Source: Gemmatimonadota bacterium (GTDB lineage Bacteria > Gemmatimonadota > Gemmatimonadetes > Longimicrobiales > Gaopeijiaceae). Taken from it: a stretch of DNA of 37,413 bases. The DNA lies in the NCBI GenBank assembly GCA_007125125.1, contig SLDT01000121.1, positions 1-37,413 on the forward strand. The letters run 5' to 3'. Of this stretch, positions 22,771 to 33,400 are shown in pieces (within the stretch, counting starts at the first letter, position 1; each line of letters begins with the position of its first letter). The position numbers and the translations under genes are program-made. The notes beneath the pieces were generated by a model that saw nothing but the letters and a program-made list of their open reading frames with translations, was not told where the DNA came from and searched no databases.

Positions 22771-23613
22771 GTGCCTTCTTCTCCGCTGATCATCGACTGT
22801 CACGCCCATATCGGTGAGTTCCGAGGCTACGATCTCTCCGAGGAGACCCTTCTCGAGGAAATCGACCGGGAGGGGGTATCCCTGGCGCTCGTCTCAAACA
22901 TCGACGGAGCCACCGTGTCGGGGAAGACCCGCGGCCTCGACGAGGGTGCGGCAAACCGGGCGACGGCGCACGCTGTTCGCCGGCACCCGGATCGGTTGCG
23001 GGGCCTTCTGTGGGGTCGTCCGGGACAGGGATCGCCGGAGGCCCTCGAGCGCTTCGTCACCGAGTCCCTCGCAGCGGACGAGGCCGGACGCTGGACCCGC
23101 CGAGTCTTCACGGGACTGAAGCTCCACCCGGAGATGAACCAGTTCGAGGCGGATGCCCCCGAGGTTGACGGCTACATGCGCTTCGCGCGGCGTCACCGGT
23201 TCCCGGTCGTGATTCATTGCGACGCCGGGGTCGATGAGGCGTCACCGGAGCGGATCATCGCGCTCGCCGCACGTCACCCGGAGGTTCCGGTCGTTCTCTA
23301 TCACATGGGCTTCGGGGGGCCGCACGAGCAGACGATCGAACGGACGGCATCGGCCCTCGAGGCGGGCGAGGCCGAGCTGTACCTCGAGACCGCGCAGGCC
23401 TCGGTCGAGGCGGTGCTCGAGGCCCTGCGCAGGGTTGGTCCCCGCCGGGTTCTCTTCGGAACCGACGCCACATACTACGGAAAGGGTCACTACGCCCGCT
23501 ACCATGCCCTGCTGGCTGCCCTCGAGGGAACGCTCTCACCCGAGGAACTCACCCGGGTGCTCGCGCTCAATTCCATACAACTCTTCGCGCTCGAACGGGA
23601 GCATGACTCGTGA
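22771..23613 (+). CDS. Amidohydrolase_2-type metal-dependent hydrolase
   Basis: A 280-residue TIM-barrel hydrolase. Metal ligands are visible: H11 and H13 in IIDCHAHIG, H149 in VVIHCDAG, H178 in VLYHMGFGG and D232 in LFGTDATYYG; GLKLHPE (116-121) adds a further active-site region. Family members include decarboxylases and hydrolases of cyclic or aromatic acids; the substrate is unknown. The GTG start at 22771 has no ribosome site and nearly touches the divergent start at 22765. The stop overlaps pdxH by GTGA. Confidence 0.8.
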   Translation: MPSSPLIIDCHAHIGEFRGYDLSEETLLEEIDREGVSLALVSNIDGATVSGKTRGLDEGAANRATAHAVRRHPDRLRGLLWGRPGQGSPEALERFVTESLAADEAGRWTRRVFTGLKLHPEMNQFEADAPEVDGYMRFARRHRFPVVIHCDAGVDEASPERIIALAARHPEVPVVLYHMGFGGPHEQTIERTASALEAGEAELYLETAQASVEAVLEALRRVGPRRVLFGTDATYYGKGHYARYHALLAALEGTLSPEELTRVLALNSIQLFALEREHDS

Positions 23614-24242
23614 TCCAGACTGACGGTTCCCTTTTCGGAACCCTCTCGGCCGAGGACCTCGGCGCCGACCCCATCCGTGGCTTCGAGCGCTGGCTCGAGG
23701 AGGCCGAGGCCGAGAGCTCGATCCGCTATCCGAATGCGGTCATCCTCTCGACCCTCCGGGAAGACGGCGTCGTGGACGGTCGCGTCGTGCTCCTGAAGGG
23801 GGTGGATGAGCGCGGCTTCACCTTCTTCACGAACTACCGCTCCTCGAAGGGGCGGGCACTCAAGGCGAATCCGGTGGGGGCCCTGACCTTCTACTGGGAC
23901 CCGATGGGCCGGCAGGTCCGGGTGCGCGGAAGGGTCGAGCGACTCCCGGGAGAGGAGTCCGACGCGTACTTCGCGACCCGACCGAGAGACAGCCAGATCG
24001 GGGCCTGGGCATCGGCCCAGAGCGAGACCCTGGCGAGTCGGGAGGCACTGCTTGAACGTGTCCGTGCCCTCGACGAGGACCATCGAGGTCGCGCGGTGCC
24101 CCGGCCGGAGCAGTGGGGAGGTTTTCTCCTCGTGCCTGACGAGATCGAGTTCTGGCAGGAGGGCGCCTTCCGCCTGCATGACCGATTCCTCTTCGAGCGT
24201 TCGGGTGTGGAAGGCTGGAGCGTGCGACGCCTCAGTCCCTGA
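23610..24242 (+). CDS. pdxH: Pyridoxamine 5'-phosphate oxidase
   Basis: A 210-residue FMN enzyme (E. coli 218) that makes pyridoxal 5'-phosphate from pyridoxamine or pyridoxine phosphate. Diagnostic motifs: RVVLLKGVDERGFTFFTNY, SSKGRAL for FMN and substrate, RPRDSQIGAWASAQS, and the C-terminal EFWQEGAFRLHDRFLFER...RRLSP. The GTG start overlaps the amidohydrolase stop. Its 3' end overlaps the convergent trmH gene by 11 bp. Its product could supply cofactor to PLP enzymes such as the aminotransferase at 6648, but that link is generic. Confidence 0.95.
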   Translation: MIQTDGSLFGTLSAEDLGADPIRGFERWLEEAEAESSIRYPNAVILSTLREDGVVDGRVVLLKGVDERGFTFFTNYRSSKGRALKANPVGALTFYWDPMGRQVRVRGRVERLPGEESDAYFATRPRDSQIGAWASAQSETLASREALLERVRALDEDHRGRAVPRPEQWGGFLLVPDEIEFWQEGAFRLHDRFLFERSGVEGWSVRRLSP

Positions 24243-24903
24243 GGGAGCTGGAGAATCCTTCGGGAAGTTCACCCTCCGGGCCGAGGCTCGGGTAGGGGAG
24301 GCCGGCTTCGCGCAGGCGCCGAGCGAGTTCGGGCCGGCACCACTCGAAGAGGATTCTGGCGTGGCTCGCCGGATCGAGGCGTGGCGCGTCGTACATGCCG
24401 GCGTCGGCTCGTTGTCGCTGGACTTCGTAGAGGAGAAGGGCCGCAGCGACGCTCACGTTCAGGGAGCGCACCATTCCGAGCATCGGGATCAGGACGGTGT
24501 GGTCGACGACGGCCAGCGAGGCCTCGCTCACCCCATGGAGCTCGGCGCCCATGACGAAAGCGGTCGGACGAGTGTAGTCCGGCGCCCTGAAGTCGAGCGC
24601 ATCTGGCGACGGATGAGCGGCGATGACCTGAAAGCCCTCCTGTTGCAGGCGTCCGATGGCGGCGGGACCCTCATCGTGCTCGTGCACGCGGATCCACTTC
24701 GCGGTGCCCCCCGAGGTGTCGCGGTGGAGCTTGAGCCCCCGCTCGGGAAAGACTGCGTGAGCCTCGAGGACGCCAACAGCGTCGCAGGTCCGGAGAATTG
24801 CCGAGAAGTTGTGCTCCTTGTTCACGCGCTCCATGAGCACGGTAAGGTCGGGCTGGCGGCGGTCGAGTACACTGCGAAGGCGGTGGTAGCGTTCGGGGAG
24901 CAT
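24232..24903 (-). CDS. trmH: tRNA (guanosine-18-2'-O)-methyltransferase
   Basis: A 223-residue SPOUT methyltransferase (E. coli TrmH 229) that 2'-O-methylates G18 in the tRNA D-loop. The N-terminus ERYHRLRSVLDRRQPDLTVL is typical of TrmH. SPOUT motifs: NFSAILRTCDAVG with N32 and R38, FVMGAELHGVS, and IPMLGMVRSLNVSVAAALLLYE. I chose ATG 24903 by alignment with TrmH; the frame continues upstream but is not TrmH-like. No good ribosome site is seen before it. The 3' end overlaps convergent pdxH. Confidence 0.92.
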   Translation of the reverse strand: MLPERYHRLRSVLDRRQPDLTVLMERVNKEHNFSAILRTCDAVGVLEAHAVFPERGLKLHRDTSGGTAKWIRVHEHDEGPAAIGRLQQEGFQVIAAHPSPDALDFRAPDYTRPTAFVMGAELHGVSEASLAVVDHTVLIPMLGMVRSLNVSVAAALLLYEVQRQRADAGMYDAPRLDPASHARILFEWCRPELARRLREAGLPYPSLGPEGELPEGFSSSLRD

Positions 24904-24975
24904 GCGCACCGGGTCGGGGGGAGTTGAATGGACGAGGTGTCGGCCGCCCCTGTCGCGAACAGGCCGAATGTCGCA

Positions 24976-24981
24976 ATATAG
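24976..24981 (-). promoter_or_regulatory. Candidate -10 element for trmH
   Basis: On the - strand this reads TATATT (5 of 6 matches to TATAAT), 72 bp upstream of the trmH start in the 142-bp divergent gap. No good -35 is evident. It is the most AT-rich spot in the gap. Confidence 0.35.
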
Positions 24982-25045
24982 CGAACCGATGGCTTGCCAC
25001 GGGGTTGCCACCGAGAATCGCGACTGAACCCGAGGTGCAGAGACC

Positions 25046-25876
25046 ATGTTTCGAGCCGGAATCCTGGTGTTGGCTTCCGCTGCCCTCCTCCTCTTCGAGG
25101 CGGGTGAGGTTCTGGCGCAGCAGAGAGGCTTCATGGCGAACGAGGGGCGCCGTGCGGGACCCATCCGGGAGGGTCTCCCGGAGGTTCAGGGGGGGTTCAT
25201 GTTCTGCCGGCTCTGGTACGATTCCGTTCGACGGGAGCCCCGGGGGCTGGGCTGGAGCACGGACTATCCATCGGGTGATCGCAACCTCATGTTGCGACTC
25301 AGCTATCTGACGCCCGCGCCGATCAACTGGTGGCTCGACGGGATTCCCGGACATGCCGTGGTGCGGGCGACGGACCCGGACCGTTTCCGGTGCCCCTTTC
25401 TCTTCACCTCGGATGTGGGCACGGTGGGCTTCAGCCGGGACGAGGTCGAGGGGCTGCGGGAGTACCTTCTGAAGGGCGGCTTTCTCTGGGTCGACGACTT
25501 CTGGGGTGAACGGGCGTGGGGGAACTGGAGCCGGGAGATCATGACCGTGCTGCCCGAGTACGAGATCGTCGACCTCCCCCTCGACCATCCGCTCTTTTCG
25601 GCCGTGTACCAGGTCGACGAGATGCCGCAGATCCCGGCCTACCAGTTCTGGATGCAGACGGGAGGGCAGACGTCGGAGCTCGGAGCCGAGTCGGCCACGC
25701 CGAACCTTCGTGCGATCAAGGACGAGACCGGTCGCATTCTGGTGCTCATGTCGCACAACACCGACATCGCGGATGGCTGGGAGCGGGAAGGCGAGGGCGG
25801 GGAGTTCTTCCAACGCTTCTCCCCTCCGGCCTACGCCCTCGGCATCAATGTCCTGATCTGGGTCATGAGCCACTGA
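25046..25876 (+). CDS. DUF4159 domain exported protein
   Basis: A 276-residue protein with a signal peptide (residues 1 to about 24, cleavage near VLAQ). The mature region matches DUF4159 as I know it: GGFMFCRLWYDS, LTSDVGTVGFSRDEVEGLREYLLKGGFLWVDDFWG, LDHPLFSAVY and a C-terminal INVLIWVMSH. The fold is class I GATase-like without catalytic residues I can identify. GAGGTG at 25032-25037 supports ATG 25046. It stands alone here. In these bacteria DUF4159 genes often accompany MoxR/DUF58/vWA clusters, and the left end of this window carries related exported proteins. Function unknown. Confidence 0.85.
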   Translation: MFRAGILVLASAALLLFEAGEVLAQQRGFMANEGRRAGPIREGLPEVQGGFMFCRLWYDSVRREPRGLGWSTDYPSGDRNLMLRLSYLTPAPINWWLDGIPGHAVVRATDPDRFRCPFLFTSDVGTVGFSRDEVEGLREYLLKGGFLWVDDFWGERAWGNWSREIMTVLPEYEIVDLPLDHPLFSAVYQVDEMPQIPAYQFWMQTGGQTSELGAESATPNLRAIKDETGRILVLMSHNTDIADGWEREGEGGEFFQRFSPPAYALGINVLIWVMSH

Positions 25877-26984
25877 GCGCAGCGACCGCCGTTGCCTGCC
25901 CGTCGAAGAGATGCGTGGTCAGGAAGGCCGCGGTGCGCGGAAGGCTCAGAAGCATGTCGAACGGGTTGTGCCCGGCGCCTGGGTAGATGTGTGCCTCGAA
26001 GGCCGGCTCTCCTCGGCCGAGTGCATCCATGGCGGCGATCAGACGCTCCGCCTCCTCGACGGGGACGACGGTATCGGCGGTGCCGTGATGGAGCTGAACG
26101 GCGGGCAGGCGATCGGCAAAGCGCGCAGGGGACCGCCTCAGGAGCTCGAGCCGTGCCCAGTCGAGGGTTCCGGTGCCTTGTCTGAGGGGGTCGAGAACCA
26201 GTTCCTCGAGAGCGACCACGCCGGGCAGGTTGGGCGGGACTCCCTGCAGGACCTCGCGCACCACCCCCTCCACGAAGGGCCCGAAGAAGTCGGTCGGAGC
26301 GAAGAACGACACGACCGCACGAATGCGCGGATCCCTCGCCCCGGCGAGGAGGCCGACCGCGCCACCACGACTGAGACCGACAAGCCCGATCCGGGAGGGG
26401 TCGGCCGCCGCGACCGTTTCGAGGGCGACCTCGAGGAGGGCCAGGGACTCCTCCACATCGCCCGTCCAGGGGAGGGAAGGTCCCTCTGCAACCCAGCTCT
26501 CACCCCCGAAGCGGAGTGACTCGCCTCCGAAGGCGGGAACGACGAGGATGGCATCGCGCCCCCTGATGCCGAGCACCGTGACCGCGGTCAGAACCTCGAC
26601 GAGATCGACCCCCGAATCGCCTCCGTGGAGGTAGAGGAGCACGGGGACCGGCTCCGAGGGGGGCACTGTGGGCAGGAGAAGGGCCCCGGTGTGGCGGCGT
26701 CCCTGGACGAGGTGCGAGACGACCCGCACCTCGACATCTTCCCCGCCGAGCGACGCCGACCCTGCCCCCTCGAGGGTGACCCCCTCGGCGGCCGGACTCC
26801 AGCCCGCCCACTCGGACTCGACCTGGGCGCGCTCGGCCATGGTCGGAGGGGCGAAGAGTGCCGCGACATCGACCCCGCCAACGACATCCGACCCGTTCGC
26901 TGGCCCGGAGGGGGAATCGCCGCACCCTGCCAGGCCGGCAAGGGCCACCGCCGCGAGCAGGAGGGCGAAGCGGAAGGTCGGCAT
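25863..26984 (-). CDS. Alpha/beta-hydrolase lipoprotein (prolyl oligopeptidase/DLH-like)
   Basis: A 373-residue protein with a lipoprotein signal: hydrophobic residues 6-20 and lipobox LAGC at 18-21. The hydrolase domain has the oxyanion-region LYLHGGDSG (117-125), nucleophile elbow GLSRGG with S205, acid D304 in HHGTADTVVP and H339 in YPGAGHNPF, a complete triad. It is probably a membrane-tethered periplasmic esterase or peptidase; the substrate is unknown. I chose ATG 26984 because the signal peptide begins there. It follows the DsrE-like gene by 28 bp on the same strand. Its 3' end overlaps the convergent DUF4159 gene by 14 bp. Confidence 0.85.
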   Translation of the reverse strand: MPTFRFALLLAAVALAGLAGCGDSPSGPANGSDVVGGVDVAALFAPPTMAERAQVESEWAGWSPAAEGVTLEGAGSASLGGEDVEVRVVSHLVQGRRHTGALLLPTVPPSEPVPVLLYLHGGDSGVDLVEVLTAVTVLGIRGRDAILVVPAFGGESLRFGGESWVAEGPSLPWTGDVEESLALLEVALETVAAADPSRIGLVGLSRGGAVGLLAGARDPRIRAVVSFFAPTDFFGPFVEGVVREVLQGVPPNLPGVVALEELVLDPLRQGTGTLDWARLELLRRSPARFADRLPAVQLHHGTADTVVPVEEAERLIAAMDALGRGEPAFEAHIYPGAGHNPFDMLLSLPRTAAFLTTHLFDGQATAVAALSGS

Positions 26985-27012
26985 GGCGCGGGAGCCCGTC
27001 CGGGGGGCCGCG

Positions 27013-27378
27013 TCAGAAGGTGAGGGTCGCGCTGTGGGTCTTCGCCCCGCGCGCCATGTCACCCGCTCCACCCATCCGGGCGTACTCGACGAGGTCCTCC
27101 TCGCCGATCCCGCGCGCCGCCGCACAGGGGGTGCAGACGATGACCCGCAGGTCGTGCCCGCGCAGGAACGACACGACCTCGTCGATCGTGGGGAGCCCCA
27201 CCGCCTTGATCTGCGAGAGGTCGGTCGCGCGGTGCGCCAGGTACGTTGCCTCCTGCATGAGGAAGATCTCGGGGGGCTCACCGGGAAACTCTCCCGACTC
27301 GATCGCCCCCTTCAGCGCGACGAAGGGAAGCGCGGCGTGGTTCGGCTGATCGGGTCCGTGGGTGGCGATGACGAACAT
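27013..27378 (-). CDS. DsrE/DsrF-like protein
   Basis: A 121-residue single-domain protein. MFVIATHGPDQPNHAALPFVALKGA (written in part here: VIATHGPD, 3-10) and IFLMQEAT (38-45) show the DsrE-like alpha/beta fold. VIVCTPCAAARGI holds C82 and C85, the region where sulfur-carrying cysteines lie in this superfamily. Members transfer sulfur or act as small accessory proteins in sulfur or redox metabolism; no dsr or tus partner genes are nearby, so the role is open. ATG 27378 has GGAGAA about 7 bp upstream. It lies 65 bp after the glucan synthase gene, so it may be transcribed with it. Confidence 0.78.
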   Translation of the reverse strand: MFVIATHGPDQPNHAALPFVALKGAIESGEFPGEPPEIFLMQEATYLAHRATDLSQIKAVGLPTIDEVVSFLRGHDLRVIVCTPCAAARGIGEEDLVEYARMGGAGDMARGAKTHSATLTF

Positions 27379-27435
27379 GGAGTTCTCCGCAGTCTGCTTG
27401 GTGGAAGTCGGGCTGGCTCCTGGCCAATCGAGGGT

Positions 27436-27450
27436 CGGGTTGACTACCCG
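27436..27450 (-). terminator. Weak hairpin at the glucan synthase stop codon
   Basis: CGGGT/ACCCG, a 5-bp stem with a 5-nt loop, overlaps the stop codon. There is no U tract, so it is at best a weak attenuation or RNA-end structure. Confidence 0.2.
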
Positions 27451-30400
27451 GCTTCGCCTTCCGGGGTTCGACCGGAGGCGCCGAGAACAACCCTGATCGC
27501 AGCAGCCCCCTCGGTGGGGAGGGGAATCGCCCCCGGGTCGACGTCCCTCCCGTCGACACGGCACGTCCGGATCCCGCGCGACACCCCGTCGGGGTTGTCG
27601 ACTCGAATCTCGACCCGGCGCCCCTCGATCACCCACTCCACCTCGAAGCCGGGCCAGTCCGGAGGGATCGTGGGATCGAGCAGGAGCCGGTCGCCCTCCC
27701 GCCGCAGCCCGAGGATGTCTTCAAGGGTGACCCGATAGATCCAGCCCGCGGAGCCCGTGTACCAGGTCCACCCTCCTCGTCCCGTGTGCGGGTGGGTCCC
27801 GTAGATGTCGGCCGCCACGACGTAGGGCTCCACCCGGTAGCGTGCCGTCCCTTCGGCCCCTTCCGCATGGCGCACCGGGAGGATCTGCTCGAGGAGCTGG
27901 CCCGCCCGGGCGCCGTCGCCCGTCCGGGCAAAGGCGCTCATGAGCCAGGCCGCCGCGTGCGTGTACTGTCCACCATTCTCCCGGACCCCTGGCGGGTAGG
28001 TGGCGATGTATCCGGGGTGAGGGCCGTGCCCGTCGAAGGGCGGAGTGAGGAGGAGCGAGAGCCCCGACTCGCGATCCACGAGCCGCTCCCAGGCCGACTC
28101 GAGGGCCCGAGCGGCCCGAGCCGGGTCGGCCCCACCCGAAAGCACGGACCATGACTGGGCGATCGAGTCGATCCGAGCCTCGGGAGCGAGACGCGAGCCG
28201 AGGGGCGCGCCATTGTCGAAGAAGGCGCGGCGGTACCAGTCTCCGTCCCACCCAGTCGCCTCCACCGCAGCGAAGAGGGCATTCATGCGCTCCTCGAACT
28301 CGCGTGCGAACCCGGTCTCACCCCGGCGCACCGCCACCTCCGACATCGCCCTCAGGACCGTCCCCATGAACCATGCCATCCAGATGCTCTCGCCCCTGCC
28401 GTCGCGGCCAACGCGGTCCATTCCGTCGTTCCAGTCACCCGTGCCGATGAGAGGAAGTCCCCGCGCCCCCCGTCGACCCCAGGCGAGCTCCACCGCCCGG
28501 CATGCATGCTCCCACAGCGTCCCTTCCTCGGTCGACTGCTCGAACGCCTGGTAGCGCTCGTCCGTTCCCTCGCCGAGGGGTTCTCCACGGAGGAAGGGAA
28601 CCCTCCGTTCCAGGAGTTCGAGGTCGCCCGTCCATCGCACCGTTCCACAGAGCACGAAGGGGAGCCAGAGCAGGTCGTCCGAGCAGCGCGTGCGCACGCC
28701 CCGCGTCGTCCCCGGATGCCACCAGTGGAGCACGTCGCCCTCTTCGAACTGCCGGGCGGCGGCCTCCTCGAGCTGGCGCCGGGCGAGCCCGGGGTCGAGG
28801 TGGAGCATCGTGTAGGCGTCCTGGAGCTGGTCCCGGAAGCCGAAGGCCCCTCCCGACTGGTAGAAGCCGGTGCGCCCGCGGATCCGCGACGAGAGGGTCT
28901 GGTAGGGGAGCCAGCCGTTCACCATCCGGTCGAGGGCCTGATTCGGAGTGCGAACGCGGACCCGCTCGAGGAGGCGTGTCCACTCCGGGCGAGAGACCCT
29001 CGGTGCCGGGGGCGGAGCCGGAGCGTCCGATCGAACTCGAGCGAGCCGTTCGACAAGTTCGTCCCGGTCGTCGGCGACCCCCAGGAAGAAGCAGACCTCT
29101 TCGACCGCTCCGGGTGCGATCACGAGCTGGGTCTGGAGCGCTCCGCAGGCTTCGCCCTGGCTGCGCGCTCCCTCGGAGAAGCGCCCGGGTTCGAGGCCCG
29201 CAGGCCGACGATCGAGGCGTCCGGGACGCCCGAGGAACTCCTCCCGGTCGACGCTCGCTCCGTCCGGGGCCCTGTCCGTGGTGAGGAAGGCAAGCCGTCC
29301 GGCGAACCCCTCGACGAAGGGATTGCGGGCGATGATGGCTCGTAGCGCAGGATCGTAGCGCGAGAGGATGTGGGCGTTCGTCGCCTGCCGGTGCGTGCCG
29401 AGGACCCAGTCCGCGAAGAAGGCGATCTGAATTCTCCGCGTGCGTTCGCCGCGGTTCTCGAGCCGGACCCGGACCACCTTCACGGGCTCTGCAGGGTGAA
29501 GGCTCCACTCGACCACCTCGAGGAGCCCGGGGGAACCGGCCTCGAGGCGCGACCCTCCCCACCCGTGGCGAACCCGGTGCGCCCGCCTGCGTCCCAGCGG
29601 TCGGGGACTCGGACTCCAGAGTTCTCCACTCTCCTCATCCCGGAGATAGACGACTTCGCCCGGAAGGTCGAGGACCGGGTCGTTCGACCAGGGCGTCAGC
29701 CGAAACTCCCCCGCATCGCCCGCCCAGGTGAATCCGCCCCCGGCCTCCGTCACCAGGAAGCCGATCTCGTCCCGGGCCACGACGTTCGCCCAGGGGGCGG
29801 GGGTCACCTCGCCCGGCCCGAGTTCGACGAGGTACTCGCCCGAGTCTGCTTCGAACCCGCCGTGGGCCGAAGGCTCGGAAAGCGTTGGGAGGGGTTCCAG
29901 CTCCGGCTCCCGTTCGCCGGGACGAGGGAGCGCCGGAGCCGGGGTGGCCGGCGGAAAGACGCGTGCCCCTGCCCGCAGCTCCTCGAGGTTCCGTGCGAGG
30001 TCGCCCCGACCCTGGTCGAGGGAGACGGTCGCCAGCAGGCGCAACACCTCGCGCTCCTCGGCAGCGAGCTCCCGTGTTGGCACGATGTGCACCCCGCCCC
30101 GGCCCCCGAGGTCGGGCGCGTGCGGTTCGTGGAGCACGCCACGCACGAGGTCGCGCACCGGGTCTTCGTAGCCACCGCCCCCCTCGTCTTCGACCACGAG
30201 GTCGACCGTGAGCCCTCGCGCTCGCCAGAATGCCTGGGCGCGGAGCAGGGAAACAAGGAGCTCCGGGTCGTCCGGGTTTCGAATCCGGAGGTGCACGATC
30301 GGGAAGTCGCCGGAGATGCCCCAGCGCCATAGCCTCGGCATGGACAGGTCATCGCCCCCGGCCGGGGCGAGCCCGACTCGCCGGACACCTCTCGGATAGA

Positions 30401-33400
30401 GTGTGTGCGAGAGGAGTTCTTCCCAGAGCGGAAGTTCCGCCGGCTCGGCACCCAGCTCGAGGAGTTCTCCCTCGGCTCGGGAGCGGGCGTGGACCACGAG
30501 CCAGTTCGCACGCCGCGAGGTGGCGAGGTCGACAAGACTGCGTTCCACCTCCGCCGCCTCCCGTCCCGCCCCGAGAACGAGGGTGAGACGAGCCTCCCCG
30601 AAGGCTGGCAGTTCGAGCTCGACGATCGCGGCCGCGATCGGGTCGATCGGGTGCCAGGGCTCGGACAGCGTCGCCGGGGCCGAGGGACGGGTGAGTGCCC
30701 GTGGGGCATCCGGTGAGCCTCCCCTTCCGAAGAAGGCCATCCGGTCGCTCTCCCATCCGACGACGCGTGCCGTCTTCGAGGTCTCCGAGCGGAGGGTGAT
30801 CCCGAGGGCCGGGGGGTCCTCGTCCGCACCTCTCGGGCGCCGCTCGAAGAGGAGGCCCTCCGCACCCGTCAGGGGGCGCACCCGAACGAAGAGCTTGTGG
30901 AAGGCAGGGTGCCGGAGATCGTCGCCCGGGGGGGCGAGGGCGATCTCCTGCCAGAGGGCAAGGCGCAGCCTTCGCGTCTCTCCTCCCTCGTTCACGAAGC
31001 GAAGGGTGCGGATCTCGATGTCGTCCTGGGGGGCCACGCTCACCCGCATGTGGGCCCGCAGGCCACGCGCTCGCCCGAGGTACTCCGCTCCATGGGGGAA
31101 GAAGGTGATTCGCGCCTCGTCTGCTTCGTCGCCCGGCTCCGGGAAGGGGCCCCAGGGGCTTCCCCCCTCCTCGTCGAGGACCCTGAGGTGCGGTCCGCCC
31201 GGCGCCCGGCCAGGCCCGGGGTGACCGCGCACAAGGCTCCACTCGCCCCAGCGGGAGCTTCCTGCTCCCGAGGATCCGAGGTGCAGGGCATAGCGGCCGT
31301 TCGACAGGAGGTGGACCGGGGGGGGCAGGCGGTCGGCCGCCGGCTGCCAGGGGGTGAAGGCCTCCTCGTCGAAGGCCGGAGTCCGGGGTGCCGGGGTCGA
31401 CAGGCGGACCTCCTGGGTGCCCCGCCGCCAGGGAATCCGCTCGTGGAGGAAGGGCTCGACCGTGCCCATCCGCGGATCCCGATGCATGCGCTCGACATGC
31501 CGATCGCCCGTGAGGTAGTTCCCCAGCGCGGCGAGGATCATCCCGTGGTGGTGGCTCATGTACGAACGCACGACGGCGGGACCGTCATCGCTCTCCCGGG
31601 TGCGACCGAAGTCCAGGGCCTCGTAGGGACCCCACGGACCCATGCCGCCAAGAGCCCTCAGTCGCTCGAGGTTCTTCTCCACCGCCGCAGGGGCCCAGGC
31701 GACGGCCATGAGCGAGGCGTAGGGGGCCACGACGTGACGCGGCTCCGTCTCGCGACGGAGCGCAAGGTCGGAGATCCCGAAGGCACGGTACTGATAGTGT
31801 CCCTGGTGGTCCAGGAGGTGATACCCCGACTCGGAGACCCCCCACGGACGCTTCACTTTCTCGCCGTGCCGGCGCTGCACCCGGATGGCCTGGGACACGG
31901 CGGCGTGGAGGAGGGACTCCGGAGGGGTCCGGAGAAAGAGGGTTGGCATGACGTACTCGAACATCGTGCCGGACCAGGAGAGGAGGACGGGCCCGCCCGC
32001 GGCCTCCACGAAGGGGCGCCCGAGGTGCAGGTAGTGCTCGAGCGGAACGTCGCCGCGGGCCATCGCAACCGCCGACGCGATCCGGGCCTCCGAGGCGAGC
32101 AGGTCGTAGTGGTTCCGGTCGAGTTCCCCGTCGCTGAGCGAGAGGCCGATCCGAAAGAGCCGTCGACGACTGTCATAGAGGAACCCGAACTCCATCTCGC
32201 CGACCCAGCGGTCCAGCTCCGCTTCGACGAGATCGAGGTCACGGGCGATGAGCTCGGCCGACGCCCGGCTCCGGGCAAGAGCTGTGCTCAGGGGACCATC
32301 CGCATCTCCGAGTGCACGCTCTGCCTCGCGCAGCCGGGCCGGAAGGTCCTTCAGCGCGGGAGCGGGCTCCAGGATGCTCCGGACGAGGCCCTCGTTCGCC
32401 TCTTCGTTCGCGGAGAGTCCGAGCCAGGGGGCGAAGAGCGACACCTCGAAGCGGGCCTGCTCCACCTCGGCACGAAGGTGTCCGAGCCAGGCCGCGGTGG
32501 GTTCGCCACTTGCTCCGGAGCTGCTTCCCTGTCTGGTGGTGGCGCGAAGGAGGTGGGCCGAGAGCTCGGGGAGAAAGCGGTCCTGCAGCGTCTCGAGACA
32601 GTCCGACCAACTCTCCAGGTCGAGCCCACCCGGAGCGAGGCTGGCCGTGCTCCAGTCCTCGAGGCGCGCAAGGGCCGAGTGGATCCCGCTTCCCGGCGCT
32701 CCGTTTCCGCTCTCCCGGGCGACCTCGCGCAGGACCCGGATCGTGTCATGCACGCCACGAGCGCGCACTCCCGGACGGGGTCCATGGCTCCGGAGCTCTT
32801 CCAGTGCCCCGCGCACGACGAGGAGGGAGGCGGCGAGGTTGCCCGAGTCGACGGTCGATACGTAGAGCGGCGAGAGGGGTGCAAGGGTGCGCGTGTCGTA
32901 CCAGTTCAGGAGGTGTCCACGATGCCGATGGAGGCGTCCCATCGTGCTCAGGGTGTTGCCGATGCGCGCAATCAGGTGGGGCGAGCCAACGAAACCCAGG
33001 TCCCACGCGGTGAGGCTCGAGACGAGGGCCATTCCGATGTTCGTCGGGGAGGTGCGCTCGGCGAGGATGCCCCGCGGGTCTTCCTGGAAGTTGTCGGGAG
33101 GAAGCCAGTTCGTCTCGGGGCCCTGGAAGCGCTCGAAGAATCCCCAGGTCCGGCGCGCGAGGAGCCGTGCCTCGACCGGAGGAAAGGTGCCTTCGTCCGG
33201 TTCGGGGAGCGGGCGCCGCTCCACGGCGCTGAGCTGCGCGAGGGCGGGCGAGGCGAGCCAGAGAAGGAGGATCGCCGCGACCCAGGCTGGAAAGGAGTCG
33301 CCGGGCGAGAGGAGTGCGAGGGCTCCGAGTCCCAGGGCCAGCACGGGCCCTGCCCACATGTCGCGCGTGATCCGAACGAGCGAGGGACGTGAGCCGAGGC

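Noticed and set aside
24230-24244. Palindrome CCTCAG-TCC-CTGAGG as a bidirectional terminator
   Set aside because: A 6-bp stem inside both coding ends with no U tract; it more likely reflects the codons of the two C-termini.
24990-25008. TTGCCA direct repeat as an operator
   Set aside because: Two copies only, not palindromic, with no regulator nearby to pair it with.
24904-25164. Upstream extension of trmH by 87 codons
   Set aside because: TrmH homology begins at ATG 24903; the upstream part is intergenic-like and overlaps the DUF4159 gene start.
30897-33392. 831-codon open frame on the + strand inside the glucan synthase gene
   Set aside because: Antisense to clear glycoamylase and carbohydrate-module sequence; its translation is repetitive Glu/Arg/Gly-rich with no domain.
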